From Cepaea nemoralis (taxonomy: Eukaryota > Mollusca > Gastropoda > Stylommatophora > Helicidae), in contig JACEFZ010001418.1 in the NCBI GenBank assembly GCA_014155875.1, positions 12,501-76,500 of the forward strand: a stretch of DNA of 64,000 nucleotides, written 5' to 3'. This document shows, piece by piece, positions 33,296 through 46,121 of this stretch; within the stretch, counting starts at the first letter, position 1; each line of letters begins with the position of its first letter. The notes under the pieces were generated by a model. It saw nothing but the letters and a program-made list of their open reading frames with translations. It ran no database searches and had not been told where the DNA came from. The translations under genes were made by a program, and so were the position numbers.

Positions 33296-33452
33296 AAAGT
33301 GATCATGCGTCTGGAAAACAGTGTGGCCACAGCTTTACATTCTCAGCGCTCGTTGCCTGAAGTCCAGGACGCCGACAGTTTCGAGTCCAGGGAAATGCTC
33401 TTGAGTGAGAACCTGCTGAAGCAAGCTGTCATGTTAGATGAACAGCAATTAG
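33296..33452 (+). CDS. Exon 4
   Basis: A 157-nt exon, phase 0 at the start and phase 1 at the end (TTAG|GTGCGT). It encodes KVIMRLENSVATALHSQRSL, then an acidic linker, then EMLLSENLLKQAVMLDEQQL, a likely helix. It joins exon 3 (phase 0) and exon 5 (Asp codon completed) in frame. Both flanks are minisatellites built from its own splice junctions. Extra in-frame acceptors upstream could lengthen it by 15, 30 or 45 residues. Confidence 0.82.
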
Positions 33453-34660
33453 GTGCGTACATTTATCTTTGTACACATTTCTTTGTTAGATGAAAGGCAT
33501 TTAGGTGCATACATTTAGCTTTGTACACATTTCTGTTAGATGAAAGGCAATTAGGTGCGTACATTTATTTTTGTACACATTTCTTTGTTAGATGAAAGGC
33601 AAATAGGTGCGTACATTTATTTTTGTACATTTCTTTGTTAGATGAAAGGCAATTAGGTGCATACATATAGCTTTGTACACATTTCTATTAGATGAAAAGC
33701 AATTAGGTGCATACATTTCTTTGTACACATTTCCGTTAGATAAAAGGCAGTTAGGTGCAAACATTGATCTTTTACACATTTCTGTTAGATGAAAAGCAAT
33801 TTGGTGTGTACATTTATTTTTGTACACATTTCTTTGTTAGATTAAAGGCAATTAGATGCGTACATTTCTTTGTACGCATTTCTTTGTTAGACGAAAGGTA
33901 ATTATATGCATACATTTATCTTTGTACATTTCTTTGTTAGATGAAAGGCAATTAGGTGCATACATTTAGCTTTGTACACATTTCTGTTAGACGAAAAGCA
34001 ATTAGGTGCGTACATTTCATTGTACACATTTCCGTTAGGTAAAAGGCAGTTAGGTGCGTACATTGATCTTTTACACTTCTGTTGGATGAAAGGCAATTTG
34101 GTGTGTGTATAGATCTTTTACATATTCTCTTTGTTAGATGAAAGGCAGTTAGGTGTATACATTGATCATTGTACACATTTCTCTTTGTTAGATGAAAGGC
34201 AGTTAGGTGTGTACATTGATCATTGTACACATTTCTCCTTTGTTAGATGAAAGGCAATTAGGTGAGTACATTCATCTTTGTACACAATTCTCTATTAGAT
34301 GAAAGACAATTAGGTGTGTACATATTGATATTTGTACATTTCACTTGTTAGATGAAAGACAATTAGGTGCACACAATGACCTTTGTACACATTTCTTACG
34401 TTAAATGAAAGAGTTAGGTGTTTAATCATTGATATTTGCATATTTCTCTTAGACGAAAGAAAATTAGGTGCATACATAGGTCTTTGTACACTTCTGTTAG
34501 ATGACGGGCATTTAGATGTCAACATTGATCTTTGTATACATTTCTCTTTGTTAGATAAGACATTTAGGTGTACACATTGATCTTTTTACACATATCTCTT
34601 TATTAGATGAAAACCAATTGTCTACAGGTTGATCTGTGTACATTTCTCTTGTTAGATAAT
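33453..34660 (+). repeat. Minisatellite J: tandem copies of the exon 4 donor (about 52-bp units)
   Basis: About 23 units with TTAGATGAAAGGCAATTAGG followed by TGCGTACATTTATCTTTGTA. The first copy is the true exon 4 end (TTAGATGAACAGCAATTAG|GTGCGT). The later units keep GGCAATTAG|GTGCGT or close variants, so each is a potential 5' splice site. Units become more diverged with distance from the exon. In the exon frame, the first repeat meets a TGA at 33491-33493. Confidence 0.9.
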
Positions 34661-37600
34661 CATGTTCTGTGTGGTGATTAGCTTAGTCGATTAGTGATAT
34701 TCTGTGTGGTGAGTAGCTTAGTGATATTCTGTGTGGTGGTGAGTAGATTAGTGATGTTCTGTGTGGTGAGTAGATTTGTGATGTTCTGTGTGGTGAGTAG
34801 ATTAGTGATGTTCTGTGTGGTGAGTAGATTAGTGATGTTCTGTGTGGTGAGTAGATTAGTGATGTTCTGTGTGGTGAGTAGATTTGTGATGTTCTGTGTG
34901 GTGAGTAGATTAGTGATGTTCTGTGTGGTGAGCAGCTTAGTGATGTTCTGTGTGGTGAGTAGATTAGTGATGTTCTGTGTGGTGAGCAGCTTAGTGATGT
35001 TCTGTGTGGTGCACAGCTTAGTGTTCTGTGTGGTGAGTAGCTTAGTGATGTTCTGTGTGGTGCACAGCTTAGTGATGTTCTGTGTGGTGCACAGCTTAGT
35101 GATGTTCTGTGTGGTGAGTATCTTATTGATGTTCTGTGTGGTGAATAGATTTGTGATGTTCTGTGTGGTGAGTAGATTTGTGATGTTCTGTGTGGTGAGT
35201 AGATTAGTGATGTTCTGTGTGGTGAGTAGATTTGTGATGTTCTGTGTGGTGAGTAGATTTGTGATGTTCTGTGTGGTGATAGATTTGTGATGTTCTGTGT
35301 GGTGAGTAGATTTGTGATGTTCTGTGTGGTGAGTAGCGTAGTCGATTAGTGATGTTCTGTCTGGTGATTAGCTTAGTGATGGTCTGTGTGGTGAGTAGCT
35401 TAGTGATGTTGTGTGGTGCACAGCTTAGTGATGTTCTGTGTGGTGAGTAGCTTAGTGATGTTCTGTGTGGTGAGTAGCTTAGTGATGTTCTGTGTGGTGA
35501 GTAGCTTAGTGATGTTCTGTGTGGTGAGTAGCTTAGTTATGTTCTGTGTGGTGAGTAGCTTAGTGATGTTCTGTGTGTTGCGTAGCTTAGTGATGTTCTG
35601 TGTGGTGCGTAGCTTAGTGATGTTCTGTGTGGTGAGCAGCTTAGTGATGTTCTGTGTGGTGCGTAGCTTAGTGATGTTCTGTGTGGTGAGCATAGCTTAG
35701 TGATGTTCTGTGTGGTGCAGTAGCTTAGTGATGTTCTGTGTGGTGAGTAGCTTAGGTGATGTTCTGTGTGGTGAGTAGCTTAGTGATGTTCTGTGTGGTG
35801 AGCTAGCTTAGTGATGTCTGCTGTGGTGCAGTAGCTTAGTGATGTTGTGTGGTGCGTAGCTTAGTGTTCTGTGTGGTGTGTAGCTTAGTGATGTTCTGTG
35901 TGGTGGTGTGTAGCTTAGTGATGTTCTGTGTGGTGCGTAGCTTAGTGATGTTCTGTGTGGTGTGTAGCTTAGTGATGTTCTGTGTGGTGTGTAGCTTAGT
36001 GATGTTCTGTGTGGTGCGTAGCTTAGTGATGTTCTGTGTGGTGCGTAGCTTAGTGATGTTCTGTGTGGTGCGTAGCTTAGTGATGTTCTGTGTGGTGCGT
36101 AGCTTAGTGATGTTCTGTGTGGTGCGTAGCTTAGTGATGTTCTGTGTGGTGCGTAGCTTAGTGATGTTCTGTGTGGTGCGTAGCTTAGTGATGTTCTGTG
36201 TGGTGCGTAGCTTAGTGATGTTCTGTGTGGTGAGTAGCTTAGTGATGTTCTGTGTGGTGAGTAGCTTAGTGATGTTCTGTGTGGTGAGTAGCTTAGTGAT
36301 GTTCTGTGTGGTGAGTAGCTTAGTGATGTTCTGTGTGGTGAGTAGCTTAGTGATGTTCTGTGTGGTGAGTAGCTTAGTGATGTTCTGTGTGGTGAGTAGC
36401 TTAGTGATGTTCTATGTGGTGAGTAGCTTAGTGATGTTCTGTGTGGTGCGTAGCTTAGTGATGTTCTATGTGGTGAGTAGCTTAGTGATGTTCTATGTGG
36501 TGAGTAGCTTAGTGATGTTCTGTGTGGTGCATAGCTTAGTGATGTTCTGTGTGGTGCGTAGCTTAGTGATGTTCTATGTGGTGAGTAGCTTAGTGATGTT
36601 CTGTGTGATGGTGCGTAGCTTAGTGATGTTCTGTGTGGTGGTGCGTAGCTTAGTGATGTTCTGTGTGGTGTGTAGCTTAGTGATGTTCTGTGTGGTGCGC
36701 AGCTTAGTGATGTTCTGTGTGGTGCGTAGCTTAGTGATGTTCTATGTGGTGAGTAGCTTTGTTCTGTGCGGTGCGTAGCTTTGTTCTGTGTGGTGCGTAG
36801 CTTAGTGATGTTCTGTGTGGTGGTGCGTAGCTTAGTGATGTTCTGTGTGGTGAGTAGCTTAGTGATGTTCTATGTGGTGCGTAGCTTAGTGATGTTCTGT
36901 GTGGTGGTGTGTAGCTTAGTGATGTTCTGTGTGGTGAGTAGCTTAGTGATGTTCTGTGTGTTGCGTAGCTTAGTGATGTTCTGTGTGTTGAGTAGCTTAG
37001 TGATGTTCTGTGTGGTGAGTAGCTTAGTGATGTTCTGTGTGTTGCGTAGCTTAGTGATGTTCTGTGTGGTGCGTAGCTTAGTGATGTTCTGTGTGGTGCG
37101 TAGCTTAGTGATGTTCTGTGTGGTGCGTAGCTTAGTGATGTTCTGTGTGGTGTGTAGCTTAGTGATGTTCTGTGTGGTGAGCAGCTTAGTGATGTTCTGT
37201 GTGGTGCGTAGCTTAGTGATGTTCTGTGTGGTGCGTAGCTTAGTGATGTTCTGTGTGGTGAGCAGCTTAGTGATGTTCTGTGTGGTGAGCAGCTTAGTGA
37301 TGTTCTGTGTGGTGAGCAGCTTAGTGATGTTCTGTGTGGTGAGCAGCTTAGTGATGTTCTGTGTGGTGCGTAGCTTAGTGATGTTCTATGTGGTGAGTAG
37401 CTTAGTGATGTTCTGTGTGGTGCGTAGCTTAGTGATGTTCTATGTGGTGAGTAGCTTAGTGATGTTCTATGTGGTGAGTAGCTTAGTGATGTTCTGTGTG
37501 GTGCATAGCTTAGTGATGTTCTGTGTGGTGCGTAGCTTAGTGATGTTCTATGTGGTGAGTAGCTTAGTGATGTTCTGTGTGGTGGTGCGTAGCTTAGTGA

Positions 37601-38720
37601 TGTTCTGTGTGTGGTGCGTAGCTTAGTGATGTTCTGTGTGGTGGCAGCTTAGTGATGTTCTGTGTGGTGCGTAGCTTAGTGATGTTCTGTGTGGTGCGTA
37701 GCTTGTGATGTTCTGTGTGGTGCGTAGCTTAGTGTGTTCTGTGTGGTGCGTAGCTTAGTGATGTTCTGTGTGGTGGTGGTAGCTTAGTGATGTTCTGTGT
37801 GGTGTGTAGCTTAGTGATGTTCTGTGTGGTGCGCAGCTTAGTGATGTTCTGTGTGGTGCGTAGCTTAGTGATGTTCTATGTGGTGAGTAGCTTTGTTCTG
37901 TGCGGTGCGTAGCTTTGTTCTGTGTGGTGCGTAGCTTAGTGATGTTCTGTGTGGTGGTGCGTAGCTTAGTGATGTTCTGTGTGGTGAGTAGCTTAGTGAT
38001 GTTCTGTGTGGTGCATAGCTTAGTGATGTTCTGTGTGGTGCGTAGCTTAGTGATGTTCTGTGTGGTGCGTAGCTTAGTGATGTTCTGTGTGGTGCGTAGC
38101 TTAGTGATGTTCTGTGTGGTGGTGTGTAGCTTAGTGATGTTCTGTGTGGTGTGTAGCTTAGTGATGTTCTGTGTGGTGAGTAGCTTAGTGATGTTCTGTG
38201 TGGTGTGTAGCTTAGTGATGTTCTGTGTGGTGCGTAGCTTAGTGATGTTCTGTGTGGTGTGTAGCTTAGTGATGTTCTGTGTGGTGAGTAGCTTAGTGAT
38301 GTTCTGTGTGGTGTGTAGCTTAGTGATGTTCTGTGTGGTGAGTAGCTTAGTGATGTTCTGTGTGGTGGTGCGTAGCTTAGTGATGTTCTGTGTGGTGCGT
38401 AGCTTAGTGATGTTCTGTGTGGTGAGTAGCTTAGTGATGTTCTGTGTGGTGTTTAGCTTAGTGATGTTCTGTGTGGTGTGTAGCTTAGTGATGTTCTGTG
38501 TGGTGAGCAGCTTAGTGATGTTCTGTGTGGTGAGCAGCTTAGTGATGTTCTGTGTGGTGTGTAGCTTAGTGATGTTCTGTGTGGTGCGTAGCTTAGTGAT
38601 GTTCTGTGTGGTGCGTAGCTTAGTGATGTTCTGTGTGGTGCGTAGCTTTGTTCTGTGTGGTGCGTAGCTTAGTGATGTTCTGTGTGGTGAGTAGCTTAGT
38701 CGATTAGTGATGTTCTGTGT
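34661..38720. repeat. Minisatellite K in intron 4 (27-bp units)
   Basis: About 150 units with TTAGTGATGTTCTGTGTGGT plus a variable GAGTAGC, GCGTAGC, GTGTAGC or GAGCAGC end. The plus strand has very little C. A rare-variant block near 36640-36800 recurs near 37775-37935, offset 1134 bp (42 units), so large duplications have occurred. The 27-bp period gives open frames of 200-300 codons that look like membrane proteins (LVMFCVV repeats); these are artefacts. Confidence 0.96.
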
Positions 38721-40530
38721 AGCTTAGTTGATTAGTGATTGTGAGTCGATTAGGCATGTTGTCAATTTGTCATGAGTCGACTGCTCATGTTGTCAACTGG
38801 TCATGCTGACTGGTTTTGTGTTGACTGGTCATGTGTGAGCTGGTCATGTGTGAGCTGGTCATGTGTGAGCTGGTCATGTAAGCAATTGATCATGAGTTGG
38901 GTCATCTTGTGAGTCGACTGGTCATGTTGTGTGTGTCAACTGGTCATGTGTGTCGACTGGTCATGTGTGTCGACTGGTCATGTGTGAGTTGACTGGTCAT
39001 GTGTGAGTTGACTGGTCTTGTGTCCACTGGTCTTCTTGTGTGTGTCACCTGCCATGTTGTGTGTTGACTGCCATGTTGTGTGTTGACTGCCATGTTGTGT
39101 GTGTCGACTGCCATGTTGTGTGTGTCGATTGGCCATGTTGTGTGTCGACTGGTCTTGTGTGTCATATGGTCATGTTGTGTCACATGGTCATGTTGTGTGT
39201 GTCGACTGGCCATGTTGTGTGTCGACTGGCCATGTTGTGTGTCGACTGGCCATGTTGTGTGTGTCGACTGGCCATGTGTGTCGACTGGCCATGTTGTGTG
39301 TCGACTGGCCATGTTGTGTGTGTCGACTGGCCATGTGTGTCGACTGGCCATGTTGTGTGTGTCGACTGGCCATGTGTGTCGACTGGCCATGTTGTGTGTG
39401 TCGACTGGCCATGTTGTGTGTGTCGACTGGCCATGTTGTGTGTGTCGACTGGCCATGTTGTGTGTGTCGACTGGCCATGTTGTGTGTATCGACTGGCCAT
39501 GTTGTGTGTGTCGACTGGCCATGTTGTGTGTGTCGACTGGCCATGTTGTGTGTGTCGACTGGCCATGTTGTGTGTCAACTGGCCATGTTGTGTGTCGACT
39601 GGCCATGTTTTGTCACATGGTCATGTTGTGTGTCGACTGGCCATGTTGTGTGTCGACTGGCCATGTTGTGTGTGTCGACTGGCCATGTTGTGTGTGTCGA
39701 CTGGCCATGTGTGTGTCGACTGGCCATGTTGTGTGTGTCGACTGGCCATGTGTGTCGACTGGCCATGTGTATCGACTGGCCATGTGTATCGACTGGCCAT
39801 GTGTGTCGACTGGCCATGTTGTGTGTCGACTGGCCATGTTGTGTGTGTCAACTGGCCATGTTGTGTGTGTCGACTGGCCATGTTGTGTCACATGGCCATG
39901 TTGTGTGTCGACTGGCCATGTTGTGTGTGTCGACTGGCCATGTGTCGACTGGCCATGTGTGTCAACTGGCCATGTGTGTCGACTGGCCATGTTGTGTGTC
40001 GACTGGCCATGTTGTGTGTGTCAACTGGCCATGTTGTGTGTGTCGACTGGCCATGTTGTGTGTCGACTGGCCATGTGTGTCGACTGGCCATGTTGTGTGT
40101 CGACTGGCCATGTTGTGTGTGTCGACTGGCCATGTTGTGTGTCGACTGGCCATGTTGTGTGTGTCGACTGGCCATGTTGTGTGTGTCGACTGGCCATGTT
40201 GTGTGTGTCGACTGGCCATGTTGTGTGTGTCGACTGGCCATGTTGTGTGTGTCGACTGGCCATGTTGTGTGTGTCGACTGGCCATGTTGTGTGTGTCGAC
40301 TGGCCATGTTGTGTGTGTCGACTGGCCATGTTGTGTGTGTCGACTGGCCATGTGTGTCGACTGGCCATGTGTGTCGACTGGCCATGTGTGTCGACTGGCC
40401 ATGTTGTGTGAGTTTAGTCATATTGAATGTAGTCATGTGTGTTGACTAGTCATGGTGTGAGTTGACTGGACTTGTGTGAGTTGACTGGTCATGTTATGTG
40501 TCACATGGTCATGTTGAGCGAGTCGACTGG
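38721..40530. repeat. Minisatellite L in intron 4 (17/20/22-bp units)
   Basis: From about 39180 to 40405, about 60 units with GACTGGCCATGTTGTGTGTC, varying by TG pairs and TTG deletions. The edges (38721-39180 and 40405-40530) are degraded units such as GACTGGTCATGTGTG. Long open frames occur on both strands, caused by the repeat. Confidence 0.94.
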
Positions 40531-40736
40531 TCATGTTGTGTAATTGGTTGTTGTGTATTTAGCCATGTTGTTGACTGGTTATGTTGAGTCAATTAGTTAG
40601 TCGTGTTCTGTGTTTAGCCAGCCATGTTCTGAGTTTAGTCAGCTGTGTTCTTTGTTTAGTCAGCCGTGTTATATTTAGTCAGTCTGATTGAATCAAGCCC
40701 GTCCACTTGTTTTATGCTGACTTGTCTATTTCTGTC
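40531..40736 (+). other. Degenerate link between two arrays
   Basis: About 200 bp with loose GTTTAGTCAGC-like repeats and no other signal. Confidence 0.5.
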
Positions 40737-43700
40737 ACTGTGTGTGATTGTGTGATTCTGGTTGTGATGGTATTGTGTGATTGTGTGATTCTGGTTGTGA
40801 TGGTATTGCGTGTGTGTGATTGTGTGATTCTGGTTGTGATGGTATTGCGTGTGTGTGATTATGTGATTCTAGTTGTGATGGTATTGTGTGTGTGTGATTG
40901 TGTGATTCTGGTTGTGATGGTATTGTGTGTGTGTGATTGTGTGATTCTGGTTGTGATGGTATTGTGTGTGTGTGATTGTGATTCTAGTTGTGATGGTATT
41001 GTGTGTGATTGTGTGATTCTAGTTGTGATGGTATTGTGTGTGTGATTGTGGGATTCTGGTTGTGATGGTATTGTGTGTGTGTGATTGTGTGATTCTGGTT
41101 GTGATGGTATTGTGTGTGTGTGATTGTGTGATTCTAGTTGTGATGGTATTGTGTGTGTGTGATTGTGTGATTCTAGTTGTGATGGTATTGTGTGTGTGTG
41201 ATTGTGTGATTCTAGTTGGATGGTATTGTGTGTGTGTGATTGTGTGATTCTAGTTGTGATGGTATTGTGTGTGTGTGATTGTGTGATTCTAGTTGTGATG
41301 GTATTGTGTGTGTGTGATTCTAGTTGTGATGGTATTGTGTGTGTGTGTGATTCTAGTTGTGATGGTATTGTGTGTGTGTGATTCTAGTTGTGAGGGTATT
41401 GTGTGTGTGTGATTGTGTGATTCTAGTTGTGATGGTATTGTGTGTGTGTGATTGTGTGATTCTAGTTGTGATGGTATTGTGTGTGTGTGTGATTCTAGTT
41501 GTGATGGTATTGTATGTGTGTGATTGTGTGATTCTAGTTGTGATGTGATTGTGTGTGTGTGATTGTGTGATTCTGGTTGTGATGGTATTGTGTGTGTGTG
41601 ATTGTGATTCTAGTTGTGATGGTATTGTGTGTGTGTGATTGTGTGATTCTGGTTGTGATGGTATTGTGTGTGTGTGATTGTGTGATTCTAGTTGTGATGG
41701 TATTGTGTGTGTATGATTGTGTGATTCTGGTTGTGATGGTATTGTGTGTGTGTGATTGTGTGATTCTAGTTGTGATGGTATTGTGTGTGTGTGTGATTGT
41801 GTGATTCTAGTTGTGATGGTATTGTGTGTGTGTGATTCTAGTTGTGATGGTATTGTGTGTGTGTGATTGTGTGATTCTGGTTGTGATGGTATTGTGTGTG
41901 TGTGATTGTGTGATTCTAGTTGTGATGGTATTGTGTGTGTGTGTGATTGTGTGATTCTGGTTGTGATGGTATTGTGTGTGTGTGATTGTGTGATTCTAGT
42001 TGTGATGGTATTGTGTGTGTGTGATTGTGTGATTCTAGTTGTGATGGTATTGTGTGATTGTGTGATTCTAGTTGTGATGGTATTGTGTGTGTGTGATTGT
42101 GTGATTCTGGTTGTGATGGTATAGTGTGTGTGTGATTGTGTGATTCTAGTTGTGATGGTATTGTGTGTGTGTGATTGTGTGATTCTGGTTGTGATGGTAT
42201 TGTGTGTGTGTGATTGTGTGATTCTAGTTGTGATGGTATTGTGTGTGTGTGATTGTGTGATTCTAGTTGTGATGGTATTGTGTGTGTGTGATTGTGTGAT
42301 TCTAGTTGTGATGGTATTGTGTGTGTGTGATTGTGTGATTCTGGTTGTGATGGTATTGTGTGTGTGTGATTGTGTGATTCTAGTTGTGATGGTATTGTGT
42401 GTGTGTGATTGTGTGATTCTGGTTGTGATGGTATTGTGTGTGTGTGATTGTGTGATTCTAGTTGTGATGGTATTGTGTGTGTGTGATTGTGTGATTCTGG
42501 TTGTGATGGTATTGTGTGTGTATGATTGTGTGATTCTAGTTGTGATGGTATTGTGTGTGTGTGTGATTGTGTGATTCTAGTTGTGATGGTATTGTGTGTG
42601 TGTGATTGTGTGATTCTAGTTGTGATGGTATTGTGTGTGTGTGATTGTGTGATTCTGGTTGTGATGGTATTGTGTGTGTGTGTGATTGTGTGATTCTGGT
42701 TGTGATGGTATTGTGTGTGTGTGATTGTGTGATTCTAGTTGTGATGGTATTGTGTGATTGTGTGATTCTAGTTGTGATGGTATTGTGTGTGATTGTGTGA
42801 TTCTAGTTGTGATGGTATTGTGTGTGTGTGATTGTGTGATTCTAGTTGTGATGGTATTGTGTGTGTGTGATTGTGTGATTCTAGTTGTGATGGTATTGTG
42901 TGTGTGTGATTCTAGTTGTGATGGTATTGTGTGTGTGTGATTCTAGTTGTGATGGTATTGTGTGTGTGTGATTGTGTGATTCTAGTTGTGATGGTATTGT
43001 GTGTGTGTGTGATTGTGTGATTCTAGTTGTGATGGTATTGTGTGTGTGAGATTGTGTGATTCTAGTTGTGATGGTATTGTATGTGTGTGATTCTAGTTGT
43101 GATGGTATTGTGTGTGTGTGATTGTGTGATTCTGGTTGTGATGGTATTGTGTGTGTGTGATTGTGTGATTCTAGTTGTGATGGTATTGTGTGTGTGTGAT
43201 TGTGTGATTCTAGTTTTGATGGTATTGTGTGTGTGATTGTGTGATTCTAGTTGTGATGGTATTGTGTGTGTATGATTGTGTGATTCTGGTTGTGATGGTA
43301 TTGTGTGTGTGTGATTGTGTGATTCTAGTTGTGATGGTATTGTGTGTGTGTGATTGTGTGATTCTAGTTGTGATGGTATTGTGTGTGTGTGATTGTGTGA
43401 TTCTAGTTGTGATGGTATTGTGTGTGTGTGATTGTGTGATTCTGGTTGTGATGGTATTGTGTGTGTGTGATTGTGTGATTCTAGTTGTGATGGTATTGTG
43501 TGTGTGTGATTGTGTGATTCTGGTTGTGATGGTATTGTGTGTGTGTGATTGTGTGATTCTAGTTGTGATGGTATTGTGTGTGTGTGATTGTGTGATTCTA
43601 GTTGTGATGGTATTGTGTGTGGGATTGTGTGATTCTAGTTGTGATGGTATTGTATGTGTGTGATTGTGTGATTCTAGTTGTGATGGTATTGTGTGTGTGT

Positions 43701-46086
43701 GATTGTGTGATTCTGGTTGTGATGGTATTGTGTGATTGTGTGATTCTAGTTGTGATGGTATTGTGTGTGTGTGATTGTGTGATTCTGGTTGTGATGGTAT
43801 TGTGTGTGTGTGTGTGTGATTGTGTGATTCTAGTTGTGATGGTATTGTGTGTGTATGATTGTGTGATTCTGGTTGTGATGGTATTGTGTGATTGTGTGAT
43901 TCTAGTTGTGATGGTATTGTGTGTGTGTGTTTGTGTGATTCTAGTTGTGATGGTATTGTGTGTGTGTGATTCTAGTTGTGATGGTATTGTGTGTGTGTGA
44001 TTGTGTGATTCTGGTTGTGATGGTATTGTGTGTGTGTGATTGTGTGATTCTAGTTGTGATGGTATTGTGTGTGTGTGATTGTGTGATTCTGGTTGTGATG
44101 GTATTGTGTGTGTGTGATTGTGTGATTCTAGTTGTGGTGGTATTGTGTGTGTGTGATTGTGTGATTCTAGTTGTGATGGTATTGTGTGTGTGTGATTGTG
44201 TGATTCTGGTTGTGATGGTATTGTGTGTGTGTGATTGTGTGATTCTAGTTGTGATGGTATTGTGTGTGTGTGTGATTGTGTGATTCTGGTTGTGATGGTA
44301 TTGTGTGTGTGTGATTGTGTGATTCTAGTTGTGATGGTATTGTGTGTGTGTGATTGTGTGATTCTAGTTGTGATGGTATTGTGTGTGTGTGATTGTGTGA
44401 TTCTAGTTGTGATGGTATTGTGTGTGTGTGATTGTGTGATTCTGGTTGTGATGGTATTGTGTGTGTGTGATTGTGTGATTCTAGTTGTGATGGTATTGTG
44501 TGTGTGATTGTGTGATTCTGGTTGTGATGGTATTGTGTGTGTGTGATTGTGTGATTCTAGTTGTGATGGTATTGTGTGTGTGTGATTGTGATGGTATTGT
44601 GTGTGTGTGATTGTGTGATTCTAGTTGTGATGGTATTGTGTGTGTGTGATTGTGATTCTAGTTGTGATGGTATTGTGTGTGTGAGATTGTGTGATTCTAG
44701 TTGTGATGGTATTGTGTGTGTGTGATTGTGTGATTCTGGTTTGATGGTATTGTGTGTGTGTGTGTGATTGTGATTCTGGTTGTGATGGTATTGTGTGTGT
44801 GTGTGATTCTAGTTGTGATGGTATTGTGTGTGTGTGATTGTGTGATTCTAGTTGTGATGGTATTGTGTGTGATTGTGTGATTCTAGTTGTGATGGTATTG
44901 TGTGTGTGTGATTGTGTGATTCTAGTTGTGATGGTATTGTGTGTGTGTGATTGTGTGATTCTGGTTGTGATGGTATTGTGTGTGTGTGATTGTGTGATTC
45001 TAGTTGTGATGGCATTGTGTGTGTGTGATTGTGTGATTCTAGTTGTGATGGTATTGTGTGTGTGTGATTGTGTGATTCTAGTTGTGATGGTATTGTGTGT
45101 GTGTGTGATTGTGTGATTCTAGTTGTGATGGTATTGTGTGTGTGTGATTGTGTGATTCTAGTTGTGATGGTATTGTATGTGTGTGATTGTGTGATTCTAG
45201 TTGTGATGGTATTGTGTGTGTGTGATTGTGTGATTCTGGTTGTGATGGTATTGTGTGTGTGTGATTGTGTGATTCTATTTGTGATGGTATTGTGTGTGTG
45301 TGATTGTGTGATTCTGGTTGTGATGGTATTGTGTGTGTGTGATTGTGTGATTCTAGTTGTGATGGTATTGTGTGTGTATGATTGTGTGATTCTGGTTGTG
45401 ATGGTATTGTGTGTGTGTGATTGTGTGATTCTAGTTGTGATGGTATTGTGTGTGTGTGATTGTGTGATTCTAGTTGTGATGGTATTGTGTGTGTGTGATT
45501 CTAGTTGTGATGGTATTGTGTGTGTGTGATTGTGTGATTCTGGTTGTGATGGTATTGTGTGTGTGATTGTGTGATTCTAGTTGTGATGGTATTGTGTGTG
45601 TGATTGTGTGATTCTGGTTGTGATGGTATTGTGTGTGTGTGATTGTGTGATTCTGGTTGTGATCATATTGTGATTGTGTGATTCTAGTTGTGATGGTATT
45701 GTGTGTGTGTGATTGTGTGATTCTGGTTGTGATGGTATTGTGTGTGTGTGTGTGTGAATTGTGTGATTCTAGTTGTGATGGTATTGTGTGTGTGTGATTG
45801 TGTGATTCTGGTTGTGATGGTATTGTGTGTGTGTGATTGTGTGATTCTAGTTGTGATGGTATTGTGTGTGTGTGATTGTGTGATTCTAGTTGTGATGGTA
45901 TTGTGTGTGTGTGATTGTGTGATTCTAGTTGTGATGGTATTGTGTGTGTGTGATTGTGTGATTCTAGTTGTGATGGTATTGTGTGTGTGTGATTGTGTGT
46001 TTCTAGTTGTGATGGTATTGTGATTGTGTGATTCTAGTTGTGATGGTATTGTGTGTGTGTGATTGTGTGATTCTGGTTGTGATGGT

Positions 46087-46121
<35 letters not shown>

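Noticed and set aside
32417..33330. Long minus-strand frames over minisatellite I (repeat of CGEDSSSCTVSKITF)
   Set aside because: Antisense reading of the 45-bp acceptor array; all three minus frames are open.
34694..38667. Frames that look like multi-pass membrane proteins (LVMFCVV repeats)
   Set aside because: They are the 27-bp minisatellite translated in phase. Breaks occur wherever a unit has an indel.
39040..40449. 469-codon frame with CVDWPC repeats
   Set aside because: The 20/22-bp minisatellite L is open in all three plus frames.
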